This document shows positions 1 through 12,000 of a stretch of 64,000 nucleotides of DNA, one piece after another. The stretch's first letter is position 1; each line of letters begins with the position of its first letter. The notes under the pieces are model-generated. The model was not told where the DNA came from, did no database searches, and worked only from the letters and a program-made list of their open reading frames with translations. The stretch covers positions 5,805,001 through 5,869,000 of the forward strand of contig CM073535.1 of NCBI GenBank assembly GCA_037074615.1, read 5' to 3'. Source of the DNA: Leucaena leucocephala. Lineage: Eukaryota > Streptophyta > Magnoliopsida > Fabales > Fabaceae. The translations under genes were made by a program, and so were the position numbers.

Positions 1-2989
1 AACCATTTGATTTTGTTGCTCCCTTGTCACCTTTTTATAAGACATCAAATTTACAAAGCAGCATTTTCCTTGGATAGGGAGATTGTTTTGACTTGAGAAA
101 TTATGAACATAAAATAGCTAATAGTAATATTATTGTATGTGGTCCCCAATAAGTTAGTAGCATACCATCCTTGCTGTGTGTAGTGCCTACTCAATAATTA
201 TTCTTCTTTTTCAATATTCCGTTATTGAGAAGCTTGGCTTTTGCCTCAACTTTCTAATGTTGATCCTGCTTGTGATGCAGAAAGATAATGTGGAGACTTC
301 CTCAGTTGATCTAGAAGAAATGTGTCTCAAATATTTAGAATTATGGTGAGATAAACCTGAGCTTTGTTTTGTTAATTACTTCTTTTCACCAGCCTTTCCC
401 AACTGTGAAATGTGTTGTTCATGATAACTGTTTTTTTTGGACCAGAAAAATAATTCAAAAGAGGAGATGCCATTTTGATATTCTCTTATAATAGGTATCA
501 TTCAAACATATTTTTTAACTCTCTATTCGTTTATTTTTCCAAAGCTTTTGCTATTGGGGGTGGCTCTGAGAATAGAGCTATCAGAATAAATCTGTTATAT
601 TCGGCACTCTATGCCAATAAGCTTGTTTTTGGCTAATTATATTATCAAAAAAACACTGGTTTGCTTGATGGTCTGGGCATCCTGATTTGTAAATTCTTCT
701 GCAAAGGCACTGAGGGACTGGGACTTAAAGTGGTCTGTATTGTTAATCTGAAAATCTTTGTTTGTGGTAAGATCTGAGTCTGATCTTTAGCCTCATGAAC
801 AAGCTAATATTCTTGTAAGCAAGTATATCTTGTGCAGATGTATTGTAAGCAACTGAGTGCGCAAAATGCAAAGTATGGCGTCCATTCAGTCTTACCAAGT
901 GTCTATTTAATGATACAGCAGCTGTTGAAGAACTTTTTGTTGGATCGCTATTTCTTTATGGCTCTTGTTTGATGATCTTAAATATATCAGTAATTAAGCT
1001 CACTTATGTCTATGTGCAGAGCCCACTAATTATTTGTCAATAGAGAAACCTCGAGTTAGCATCATTGATTTTACCCTATTGGACGATTCTTTAGTTAATT
1101 ATTCTGCTTCAGTATATCATTGCCTCTTTCTTCATTACTCTTGTATCCTAGTGACTGTTTCAGCTCCCAAGGAAGCAACTTAATTCACGTTGGTGTTTTG
1201 AGTATTGTAAAAGATAATTTGCCATTAATCACTTTTGATGACATTATGCCCTGCAAAATTCACAACACTGATTCTACAATGCTCAGTCGTTTCCTTGAGT
1301 TCCAAACTTCTGATAATCTATAATCTGCAAATAGTGCAGGGTATTGATGCTCTTGTGAGTCCAAGTACACTCATAATTCATGCTTATAAGTAGGAAGAGG
1401 CAGTTTCATTCTTGCAATTGTTGCCGCACCAATTAGCCTCTTTGAATCTGGACCATCATATTAATTTTTAGATTCTATTCGTATTAACTTGCATATGTTA
1501 TCTAAACTTTTTCTTTGCTCTCTGTTATTTCTTTTGTCAGTAGTAAGGGTGCTAAGACAAATATCAATGACCAAAAGGAGCAAGGTATGCTTCAAAAATT
1601 TGGTCACATGGTCAAATTCTCCTTGGCATGGTTATTTTACTCTTTCCTTCACTTTCCTTTGCAAATAGATCCTTATATTCGCATTTCTACTGCTTACTAG
1701 TTGCTGCCATGGATAAAGATGCTGACAAAAAGAAAAAGAAAAAGAAAGACAAAAGTGACAGTGATCATGTCGTTCATCAACCTGGGGAGAAAACGAATGG
1801 TTCAAACCCTGAATCAGAAGATAAATCTAAAGAGAAGGTAAAGAAACTAGAAAATCTATTTCTTATAGTGAACGAAATGGCTAAATCAGTGTAAGGAAGT
1901 TAAAGGAATTTATTAACATGGAATTTTGTTATTTGCTGTCTCAGGATACTGACAAAAAGAAGGAAAAAAAGAAGAAAAGCAAGTTAGAGTCTGAATCTCT
2001 TCCTAACAGCGTGGAAGATGACCAAGTGCAATCAGAGTCTGTGCCAACAGAAGTGAAAGGTACTGAGACAGAAAAGAAATCCAAGGACAAGAAAAAGAAA
2101 AAGAAAGACAAGCCGAGTTGTGATGGAGATATCAAAGGGTTACATACTAGGGATCCCACTGAAAATATTTCAAAAATGGATAATCTTGAAGCATCAAATG
2201 ATGATGTGACAGACAAGAAGAAAGATTGTAAAAAAAGGAAAAGACTGACTTCTGAAGAAAATGATGTACAACTCGAGGATAACAAGGCAGATGAGGACCC
2301 CAAGCGCAGAAAGGTAGACAATCTCACTGAATCTAAGGAAGGAGAGCAGCCAGCAAACGGTCAGGTTGGTGATCAGACACCGAAGACAAATGGGACCAAT
2401 GAAAAGTTTTCTGGGAAGAGGTCTCAAAAGAAACAGGATTCAGTTGAGGTTTGTGTGATGCCATTTCTAATACTTGTTATTCTATTATTGAATTTATTTA
2501 AGCATATGGAACCTTATTGCAGCCAAATTCAGCAAAACCATTCCAACGGGTCAACATTGAAAAGATACAATTTGCTGATGAGAGGCTTCAGGATAACTCT
2601 TATTGGGCAAAGGTGTGATAACTAGTAGTGTGCCCATGAATTTGAATTTACTTTGTGGAATTTCCAAACAAATAAGTAATGGCGCATTTCCTCTGCAGCA
2701 TGGTGCCGAAACTGGTTATGGTGCAAAAGCTGAAGAAATTCTTGGCCAGGTTAGAGGAAGGTATGCTATCCGAATGGACAATGTTCAATATTGACAATAT
2801 GCAACTTTTGTTATTAATATTATTACACTTTTTTTCATATTCAATTACCCTGTGACATGGAACTCCTTTGTTTTTCACAGGGATTTTCGTCATGAGAAGA
2901 CGAAGAAGAAGCGTGGGACTTACAGAGGAGGGCATATAGATTTACAATCCCACTCAATTAAGTTCAACTATTCTGAAGATGATGAATGA
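1..2989 (+). CDS. Nucleolar/coiled-body phosphoprotein-like protein with SRP40 C-terminal domain (5' end outside window)
   Basis: Seven exons are visible: 281-345, 1541-1584, 1701-1837, 1945-2448, 2523-2612, 2699-2760 and 2881-2989 (TGA 2987-2989). All joins keep frame with GT-AG introns; bases 1-280 are intron and the start codon lies upstream. The visible protein has a short acidic stretch ending in ..EEMCLKYLEL, then a long low-complexity Lys/Glu/Ser/Asp region with repeated KKKKKD runs, then the conserved SRP40 C-terminal domain (begins PFQRVNIEKIQFADERLQDN, ends in ..KFNYSEDDE). This architecture is that of the Nopp140/NOLC1-SRP40 family, acidic/basic serine-rich nucleolar phosphoproteins that accompany snoRNPs and ribosome biogenesis. 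The family often has an N-terminal LisH-type helix, which would lie off the left edge. The Lys-rich exon contains AAG/AAA runs prone to slippage, but the frame is intact. Function is inferred from the family. Confidence 0.9.
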
Positions 2990-3299
2990 CCACACAGCAT
3001 ATAATTCTGTTTTGGTTGAGTTGCTCATTGCTTTTGGATACAAATACATTGATTATTATTTTGGTGCCCTATGCTAAGTATGGTGTTGCCATGAAAATTT
3101 TCCTATTATGCTGTGCCGAAGCAAGAAGATCCAGTCAGTTCAGACAACTTTTACAAAGTTTCGATTTCTTCCTAATGCATTTAATCTTTCCATCTGTATG
3201 GTGGTTTTTAAGTTATATCCTTTTGGAAACGGAAGAATCACGCAAAGGACCGACTTTAAGCGGGCAAAGAGGAAAGTAAAACAATTAATGTATTATTTT

Positions 3300-3450
3300 A
3301 ATCTTTAATATAAAAATTAATTAATTTTTTTATATAGATTAAAAAAGTTAAATGAATAAATTAATTATAATTAATATAAAAATTAGTTGATTAATTTATG
3401 TATGATATGAATTTATTTTAAAAAATTAGATTTAATTATAATTGTACTTG
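3300..3450 (-). repeat. Dispersed AT-rich repeat, copy 1
   Basis: The stretch beginning near 'tatatagattaaaaaagt' aligns, in reverse complement, with 59334-59510. Shared landmarks in the same order are an 'atagattaaa' block, 'aatataaaaatta', 'aatttattttaa' and 'tttaattataatt'. It is probably a short non-autonomous element, but I could not define terminal repeats or target duplications. Strand is relative to the 59-kb copy. Confidence 0.45.
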
Positions 3451-4929
3451 TTTAGTTTAGTTTTTAATTTTTTTTATGAATAATAAATAATTTAAAATTT
3501 TTTTCTTAAAAATAATTAAAAATTAAATAAATATTTAGATAATTATTATTAAAATAATTTTTATATTATTAAATTATTATGAAAAGGACATGGTAAAAAA
3601 TAAAAAAAAAAAATCCTGTAATTGTACGCTTCCGGTGATCGATCATTTTCTCTTCGCGGAGAGTCGCATGGATGTGGATTGTCATTCACGCGATAAAGCA
3701 CCTGCCACAACAGTAAGCACAGAAGAAGATGAGACGCATGGTTATTTTTTTCCCTTAAATTAAAGTTTGGCTCAAGAGTTTCTCAAGCCATGGTTTATGC
3801 CTCAACTAAACACGCATATTAATTAATTAATTTATTTTTTTTAAAAAAAATTAATTATTATATTAAGGGTAATATTTTTGTAACTAAATTTTAGATTTGA
3901 ACATCTCAGCTATATTAAAAATATGTTGATTTATTAAAATTTTAAAAATATGTTGGTCTTAAAATATAATTAAATTGTTGTCTTGATCCGAAAGTGTCAT
4001 TCTTCCGAAGAACAACAAACAACAAAATGATGGGTAAACTTCTAATCAAATAGACCAACAAACCTCGTTAATCAACTACCATAATTAAGCAAAGTATGAG
4101 GATAGTTTAAAGATTTCCCACCTATTATTGTATGGCTCAGACCTTTTGTTTTGGTCTTTGGAAAAATCATCATTACTATGTACGCTCTACAACTCTCATC
4201 TTTAACAAGCTGTTTCCGTACAAATTAAATTCGGCCCGAGCAAGAAGTAGCCTTTTTTTTTTTAAATATAATATTTTAAACATTATCATACACAATCTTT
4301 TAACAAAAATTTTAATTTTAATTCACATATTATGACAAATTAATCTATCTTATTAGATATAACTTCTATTAATTTTACATGTTGTAAATCTTATTACTAT
4401 ACTACTAAAGTCTAAAATAGAGATTTCTTTTATTTTTTTATATTTTATATTAATCGGTACTTAGTATTGATATTTTAATGATCATTCAAATATTACATGT
4501 CATAATTTTGGATCAAATAATTTCGTGCTTGTGAAGTTCAAACTTCAAAGAACATTCATTCAACTTGATATATCAACAACAATAACAAAATTAGTATAAG
4601 ATTTATTATATAAAATTAACTATATAAATCACATATACTCTATGTATAACAAAAATTAAAATTTTAGTTGAGATAATAAGCAGTCTTATCATATAATAAA
4701 AAAAATATAAATCTAAATTTAGAAGATATTTAATCTTAATACTTTTAATTTAACAGAAATTAGTTGGGTTTAAGTATAAATTAACATGAGATATTTTAGG
4801 TTTACACCTAAAAAAAAATCAAAGGATCATATATATATTATATCAAAATTTAACATATTGCTCAACTGGGGTTTGTCTGGGTATTAATATTAAAAAAGAA
4901 TATGGGCAAAAAAAAAAATAAAAAAAAAT

Positions 4930-5110
4930 TATTTTTTTTATCTACCCGATTCACTAGAACTTTATCTCGATTATATCTGAATCTGACCCGTATCGCGTAC
5001 TTAATTATGGTGGGTGAGTCTTCTAATAAAATTTTTTTATATACGCCAAAACTCAAATTTAATATCTCATTTAAATAATATTAAATTGTTTATCACTTAA
5101 GTCAATCTCT
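4930..5110 (+). repeat. Diverged direct repeat, copy A
   Basis: This segment aligns in the same orientation with 5540-5720: both carry a 'tctgaatctgac'-like block, an 'aataagtct/gtgagtct' block, 'tttttttatatacgccaaaa'-like sequence, and 'catttaaataatattaaatt' followed by a 'tttatcactta'-like end. It looks like two copies of one short interspersed family, or a local duplication. There is no coding capacity. Confidence 0.45.
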
Positions 5111-5539
5111 GTCGGTGAGATGAAAAGTTGTGATCCCTAACTTTTCCAACATGTGAGACTTCGGAGATTCGTACCATTGACGAGAGTAACTTCCACAAGT
5201 GCCTGTGATTTTCCAACAAGCATATTGTTTGTGCAAGTAAACGAAGAAGACTGACCTCTATTACATGAATGGATCAGTTGTCTCATCATACTCAATATTT
5301 ACTATACAGAAATTACAGTTGACGATCTAAATTAAAAGGAATACTTGTATATATATATGGGTAAAAAATAGAGCAGGAAGCAAACTAGAGGGATTCAACT
5401 AATCAAAATCATTGTTTTGCGTGGCCCTTATTGTTATATTATTATTATTATTATTGTGAATTATTGGAAATTGTCTGGGTCCATTGGTTTGAAACTTAAC
5501 GGCAAAGCAACGAAGCATCCTCAATAATAGTTCTATTTT

Positions 5540-5720
5540 TTTATTCTCCACATAATTTATTAAAATTTTATTTTGACTATCTCTAAATCTGACTCACATT
5601 ATATATTTAGCTATAATGAATAAGTCTCTTAACAAATTTTTTTTATATATGTCAAAATTTAAACTTAAAATTTTATTTAAATAATATTAAATTATTTATT
5701 ATTCAAATTAAAAATATATT
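5540..5720 (+). repeat. Diverged direct repeat, copy B
   Basis: Partner of the repeat at 4930-5110, about 610 bases downstream in the same orientation and with scattered substitutions. The 'atttaaataatattaaatt' block is the best-preserved part. Confidence 0.45.
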
Positions 5721-7689
5721 TCTACTCAATTAGCTCAAAAACATCACATGGGGTTTGATGTACTTGTCAGATCAGGCATTATTGCTGCGTTGATCTTGAG
5801 AATGGAAACTAACACTACAAAATATTTGAATTAATTTTTTTAAAAATAATTTTAAATAATTATATAAAAAAATTAATATAAAAATATCTCTAAAACTATC
5901 GTTTAAAGTTTTTCTATAAATATGCCCTACAATGAGTGTCACTTCTCCCCTTATTATCGAAACAAAACAAAGCGTCCTAATTTCATTCGAAGAGATCAAG
6001 TAATGACATAAAAGCTTGGAAATAATATATGAAAGATCTGAACAAGAGAGAACGTAATTATAAATATAAGATTATTATATTTTTTAAAAAATTATTCCTA
6101 TTTAAAATTTGATATAATTATTTTTGTTTCTTAATATGTAATTCATGATTTTAAATAGAAATACTTTGGATATTTATTTAATTTTTAAATAAATTTAAAG
6201 ATTTAACATCTTAATTTTAACGAGGTAGTTTGCGTGTCTTATAAGTTATAATAGGTACTGAAGGGAGTACAACTACAAGGTCATTTTCAATAAATAGATA
6301 AGTTGTTAATAAAATTAGTTTATTACATCATATAATTCTATTTATAAATTCTATTTTAAATTTTTTATAGGTGTATTTATTAAGTTTATATGGCAAGATT
6401 TGATTGGACATTTCAACCTAATGAATATATATAATAAAATATGTTTCATCTCACTCAGGAACTTGAAATGAAAGAAAAAGGCAGCGATCGATCGAGTTGT
6501 AGCAAGAAATTGCAGGTAGGGAGTTCAATTTCAAACAATCAGCTAAAACCAAAATGAAGAAAATTAGGAAGACTTCAATTTAAAAAAGAAGAAAAATAGA
6601 AGAATGATAGGAAAATAGAATTGACGCTTAATTATCGTAATATTGATTGATGAAGACTGACATTGAAGAATGACAAAGACAAATGAATTTCCTCGAAGTT
6701 TCGTGAGATGTTGACAAAACATATTTGTTATAGCTTTAGGCTTGTACCGGCCACCGAGTGAGTTTCTAATTATTCAGCTGTCTCCCTCTCTCTGTTACCA
6801 TAATAAAAGGCATGAAATTAGCGAAGTTCAGTTGATCCTCAGAGTGTGGGTTTTGATGAAGTTCATATATTTTGCTGCTGCTTCTATTCAATACAAGATT
6901 GCACATCTCATTTATTTTCTTCATCTCTTCATGTCCAGATCATAGCCCAACAAGGTAAATTATCTCCTGTAATCTTCTCTTTAATTAATTACTTTACTGT
7001 CATACTTATCCCCGAGAAAGATATTTAAAGCTCTAATGGGGATAGAAAAAAGCTCTACCATCAAAACAATCTAATAACTTGGATCTACAGGGAATTACTT
7101 TATAGTTTAGTGTCTACTGGAGTCGGCTCCTGCAAACAAAATACAATTAATCTGAGTCCTGTTAAATGATACTGTCTTTAAGAATTATTCTGTGATAACT
7201 AATAAGATAAATCGGTACTCTCTAAGATTAAACAAATTTTTCTTGTGTAATAAGGATACAAAATTTAGTGACAAAAAATAAACTTAAAAAGAAATAAGTA
7301 AAATAGAATGAGTGCTTTCATATTATTTGAGCAATTCCTGTGCACGAGTGCTTTCATATTATTTGAGACTTTTATAGGCATGGGTTACATTCATAAGAGA
7401 TGACCCTTCATTCACCCGAAACATTGCAACTGGAATGATGTCGGAGTCATGTCTCTCTGTCGTCAATGATCAAGCCTAACAGTAATGTGTTGCCTCGCAT
7501 AATAGTAAAAAGTTTAAAACCCTCCATATTTTATTTTGACGGTAGGGATTTAAAGAATTTATGTTTAAGTGTATTTAAAAATTATTTTTAGCAAAACTAA
7601 AAATATTTTTCACAAAAAGTGCCCAATACTATGCTCTAACTCAAGCATAAAGGGAAATCACTAGATTTGAACTGAATTTTCTATTGATA

Positions 7690-8236
7690 GCCTATTGTCA
7701 TGAGCGCAAGCCCACATTACTTCTAGGCCTATTTACTATCTCATGATTGTATCTTATTATATATACACTTGAGCCTTCACTCTCTCATGTAATGTGAGAC
7801 TTTGGTTTCTTTGACACACCCATATAACACTTAGGGTTGGTTTGATATGAGTAATTTGGAGGGGAGGTGATAGGAGGGAAGGGATTTTGCTCCCATCCCC
7901 TTATTTGGCTCATTAAAACATTTAGGAGGGGAGGGAAAATTTTTCCCCTCCTCAACTTTACCTCCTTTCCAAAATTGGGGGAATTTGGATGGAATGTATG
8001 ATATTATTATTTTATAATATTAATATACATATACTTTTTTTAATGTCCCAATATTATATTTTATTAAATATTCTATAAAATAATATAAGGTAAATTTATT
8101 TATATAAAAATATTTTTTCTCCCCTCCCTTCTTGAACCAAACAGGGTAATAATAAAATCCCTCTTCTTCCCTCTATTAAAATCCCTCCCCTCCCTCCCCT
8201 CCTTTGAGCCAAACACACCCTTAGATTTTCACAACA
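7690..8236 (-). mobile_element. 3' LTR of a Ty1/copia element, interrupted by a MITE
   Basis: Read on the minus strand, a purine-rich tract (GGGGGAT) directly precedes TGTTGTGAAAATCTAAG at 8236, the usual polypurine-tract/LTR start arrangement. After the inserted MITE the LTR continues with GTGTTATATGGGTGTGTC and a TATA-like 'gtgtatatataataagata' on the minus strand. The far end is not defined; about 7690 is an estimate. No matching second LTR is visible beyond 12 kb. Confidence 0.6.
7834..8220. mobile_element. Tourist/PIF-Harbinger-type MITE inside a copia LTR
   Basis: This is a 387-bp element flanked by the direct repeat TTA (7831-7833 and 8221-8223). Its terminal inverted repeats start GGGTTGGTTTGAT on the left and, in reverse complement, GGGTGTGTTTGGCT on the right; both continue into G-rich 'ggaggggagg' tracts. 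A TTA/TAA target and GGG-TGTTTGG-type ends are typical of PIF/Harbinger MITEs. It has no coding capacity. Removing it and one TTA rejoins the copia LTR, so it inserted after the retroelement. Confidence 0.8.
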
Positions 8237-11200
8237 ATCCCCCACATATGTTAAAAGAAACTCTACTCTCTAAGTTATAAATGGATATAATCATTATATC
8301 CAATGGTCATATAGACTATAAACCATATATAAACCGATAATACTTAGTACATAGATATGCCAGTGATCATATGGACTATGAACCATTATCTTTTGGGTGT
8401 ATAACAAGATATTAATAGCCATATTATACCCCTATATTTCCACTATTTATCGAGCAGTTTTTCCAGTTAGATAACTATGAATGAATGCTCTAGAGATTTG
8501 AAGCTTAATTATCGTTAGATGCCTTTTTGCCCGTTAATGAATGCTCTAGAGATTTTCCCACGATCTTATAAGAGTGACCCACACTCCTCATTTGTTTAGG
8601 TATTTTTTTTAAGTGTATTTGCACATAATACACCATCCCAGTAGAATTTGAAATCATTAAGAGCTTTTGCTTACTATCATCTATACAATTTAGCACTTCT
8701 CACCCATAGGAAATGACTAGTAATAATATTTTAGTGTTAATAGTACTGACAAACAACTTGTTCTTACCCATTGAATATTCTTCATAGGATCACCAATCAC
8801 AAAGGTTGGGTTACTATTGCTATCGTAATTAAACTGGCTTTAGTCATATTCCCCTCAATATTTCAACAATTTGTTTTCTACCCAGTTTGTCAATAGATCC
8901 ACTAAGTTTCCTTATGACTTTACATAATCGATTGATATCACCCCGTTTTTGAGCATCTACTTTATAATATTGTGTATCAATCGAATATGACTCTTTTTAC
9001 CATTGAAGATTTTATTTTTAGTCGTAGCTATCACATATTGGTTATCACATTTAAATATATTGATAGTGTGGGCTTGTCACCGAATGGAATACTTGCTAAG
9101 AAGTTTTTCAACCACTCAACCTCAATTCCAATTCCATTGTAATAAATTCATAATCCCTTAAGAATTTAGTTAGAATTATTTACTTGGATGATTTTCATGT
9201 GATTATACCTCCACCAAGAATAAACACATAACTAATAGTGGATTTTGACCATTCTAAATCTGAGATCCAGTTCGCATCACTGTATCCTTTTAATACAGCA
9301 GAAAATCTATTATAATGTATACCATAATTCATAGTGTATTTAAGGTATCTTACTAACCTTATTAGAGCATCCCAATATTTACTGTTTTGACAGTGAGTAT
9401 ATCTGCTCAATTTACGCACAACATATACTATGTTAAGTCTGGTATAATTTATTAAATACAATAAACTTCTAATGATATGACATATTTATATTGAGCCACT
9501 GGGTCTCCTAAGTTTTTCTTCAAGTGCATACTTGAATCATAAAGAGAACTCAACAGAGATTCATCATATTGTTCAATTTTTTCTCAAAATTTTGTCAACA
9601 TAATATTCTTAAAAAAGTAAGACACCTCTTTCATTCTTTATAATTTGAACACCCAAGATTATCGTTGTTTCACCCAACATTCATGCTAGTATCAACAATA
9701 AGAATATCATCTCAATATAGGCATATAATCACGCAACCATTATTCATAACTTTTGCATAGACACATGTTTTTACTTTTACAGTAGGGAAACCACCAATTT
9801 TTAGAACTTGATCTAACATTTCATGCTATTGTTTATGTGCTTGTTTTAAACCATGCCCCCTTCAGGTTGTACCATATAAATCTCCTCTTCTAAATCACTA
9901 TTCAAAAATGATATTTTAATATCTATTTGATGAATATAAAGCTTATGAATTGAAGCTATTATAATAAGTATTCTTATAAAAGAAATCCTTTTTATTAGAG
10001 AAAAAATATTAAAATAATCAATACTTTTCTTTTGAGTATAACCTTTGGCTATTAGTTTGGCTTTGTATTTATCTACAAACCCATCAAGAAAATATTTTCT
10101 CTTAAGAACCTATCTACATCTAATAGATTTTGCTCCTGGAGGCAAGTATACCAAAACCCATATTTTATTTTTATTTAAAGAGTCAAGATCTGATTTAATA
10201 GATTCTTTCTAATATTTTACATTTGGAGAAGAAATAACTTCATAAAAATCTTTGAGTTCTCTTTCAACTAAATAAGTGAAAAATTTATCTCCAAAATTTT
10301 TTTTCTTTCTTTTACCTTTTACTTCTTTGTAAACTCTCACCCAAAACTTCATTTGAATTTGTTTAGAAGAAGAAGAAGAATTTTCGATTTTTTAGAATAT
10401 GCTCAACTTTCAAAGGAAATACATTTTTAAAAAATTTTGCATCTTTAGTTTCAGTATTTTTGTCTAAAACATCACTTTTCAAAATCTGAAAGAGGTAAGC
10501 AACACTGTGTTGAGTATAACCAATAAACATGCAATTAAAAATTTTAGAACCAATTTTTCTCTTTTTAGGATAAGGTAATAAAACTTTTGCAAGACACCCC
10601 CATATTTTCAAATATTTTAGATTTTGTTTAAAGCCTTTCCATAATTCATAAAGGGTCCTTTTTGCTTTCTTATAGGGTAATCTATTTTGTAAAAAATATG
10701 TAGTTAATATAGCTTTCCCCACAAATTATCAGGTATACCAGAACTCACAAGTAAGGCATTCATAATTTCTTTTAAAGATCTATTTTTCCCTTCTGCTATA
10801 CCATTAGACTCAGGAGAGTAAGGAGGAGTTACTTCATAAATTATACCTTCTTTTTCACAGAGATCATCTAATAACAAATATTCCTCTCTTTTATCTGATC
10901 TAATTCTTTTTATCTTTTAATTAATTGATTTTATACTTGAGCCTTATACAAAACAAACTTATCATAAGCCTCATCTTTATCTCTCAATAAATACATCTTA
11001 GTAGAAATTATCAATAAAAGTAATGTAATATCTTTTATTGCCTCTAGTTTCTATATGTTTTAGATCTCCTAAATTTGTGTGGATCAAATATAATAATTTA
11101 GTTTCTCTTTGTGTATATAAGTGTGCTCCTTTAGTTAATTTAGTTTCTACACAAATCTCACATTTACTTAGCATATAATTTTTAACTCTAGAAATTAACT

Positions 11201-12000
11201 CAAATTTCTATAATCTCTTCATTTAAGATTTATTAACATGATCTAATCTAGCATATCAAATATAAAAAGACTCAATCAAATAAGCAGAAGAAAATGTATT
11301 ATTATTCTCATTAACACTCAGTACAAACTATCTTTAATTACAATAACCATTCTCAATCAGAATATTGTTCTTAGTTATAATGATCTTGTCAGATTCAAAT
11401 AACACTGACCCCAGTTCTTCCTAATATAGCCACAGAAATTAAATTTACTTTACCTTCAGGCACGTACAGGACATCTTGTAGTACTAAGGTCTTCCCTGAT
11501 ATGAGTTTCAGAACCACCTTTCCTTTCCCATAAACTTTTGCAGATAGAGAATTAGCAAGATACACGTAATTTTCTCCTTTGAAAAAGGAGAAATATAATT
11601 CTTTATTTGCACATATGTGCTTGGTAGCTCATAATCTACTACCAATTTTTTCACAATAGAGATAAGAAAGACTTGAGAAATCGTTGCAATAATAACCTTA
11701 TCATCACTACTATCATCTTCTTCAATCAAATTTGCATTTGGCTTAGGAGGCTTATCACTTCTTATCTTTTTAGCCCTCTTCCTACATTCATATGCATGAT
11801 GACCTGGTTTGCTACGAACAAAATATTTGCCTTTCTTCTTAAACTTGGAGTCAACATTCTTTGATTTGTAATTAGACTTATAGTTGTTATTGTTCTTGTT
11901 ATTGTGTTTAGAGTCTTGTCCGATTTTGTTTTCACCACATTTGCCTTAGCAATCATTTTTTCTCCTTTACTTCTTAAATCGTTCTCCAATTGGTGTCTTC
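8237..12000 (-). pseudogene. Decayed Ty1/copia gag-pol region
   Basis: On the minus strand, left-to-right in protein order, frame pieces resemble a copia polyprotein. A Gag zinc-knuckle region (about 11770-11870) has the first two cysteines of CCHC replaced. A protease/pre-integrase part lies near 11450-11730. An integrase C-terminal piece at 10363-10740 includes a NxLP-type block. Reverse transcriptase spans about 9480-10360, and RNase H at 8750-9480 ends before the polypurine tract. The integrase-before-RT order places it in Ty1/copia. There are many frameshifts and stops; the YVDD box of RT reads Tyr-stop-Asp-Asp with TGA at 9712-9714. It cannot encode a functional polyprotein. The 5' LTR and primer-binding site were not found, so the 5' part appears deleted. 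Confidence 0.8.

Larger units (their letters stand above)
2990..7830. other. AT-rich intergenic region downstream of the SRP40 gene
   Basis: No gene is supported. The first 300 bases are probably the 3' UTR of the SRP40-domain gene. The rest is AT-rich with frequent stops in all frames. It contains one copy of a dispersed repeat (about 3300-3450), a pair of diverged direct repeats (4930-5110 and 5540-5720), and a short direct repeat of about 24 bases (gagtgctttcatattatttg core) near 7308-7368. A slightly less AT-rich patch at 6720-6960 has short open frames in two phases but no recognisable protein. Confidence 0.6.

Noticed and set aside
1941..2327. A 128-codon minus-strand frame rich in Phe/Leu/Ser
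   Set aside because: It is the antisense of the Lys-rich SRP40-domain exon.
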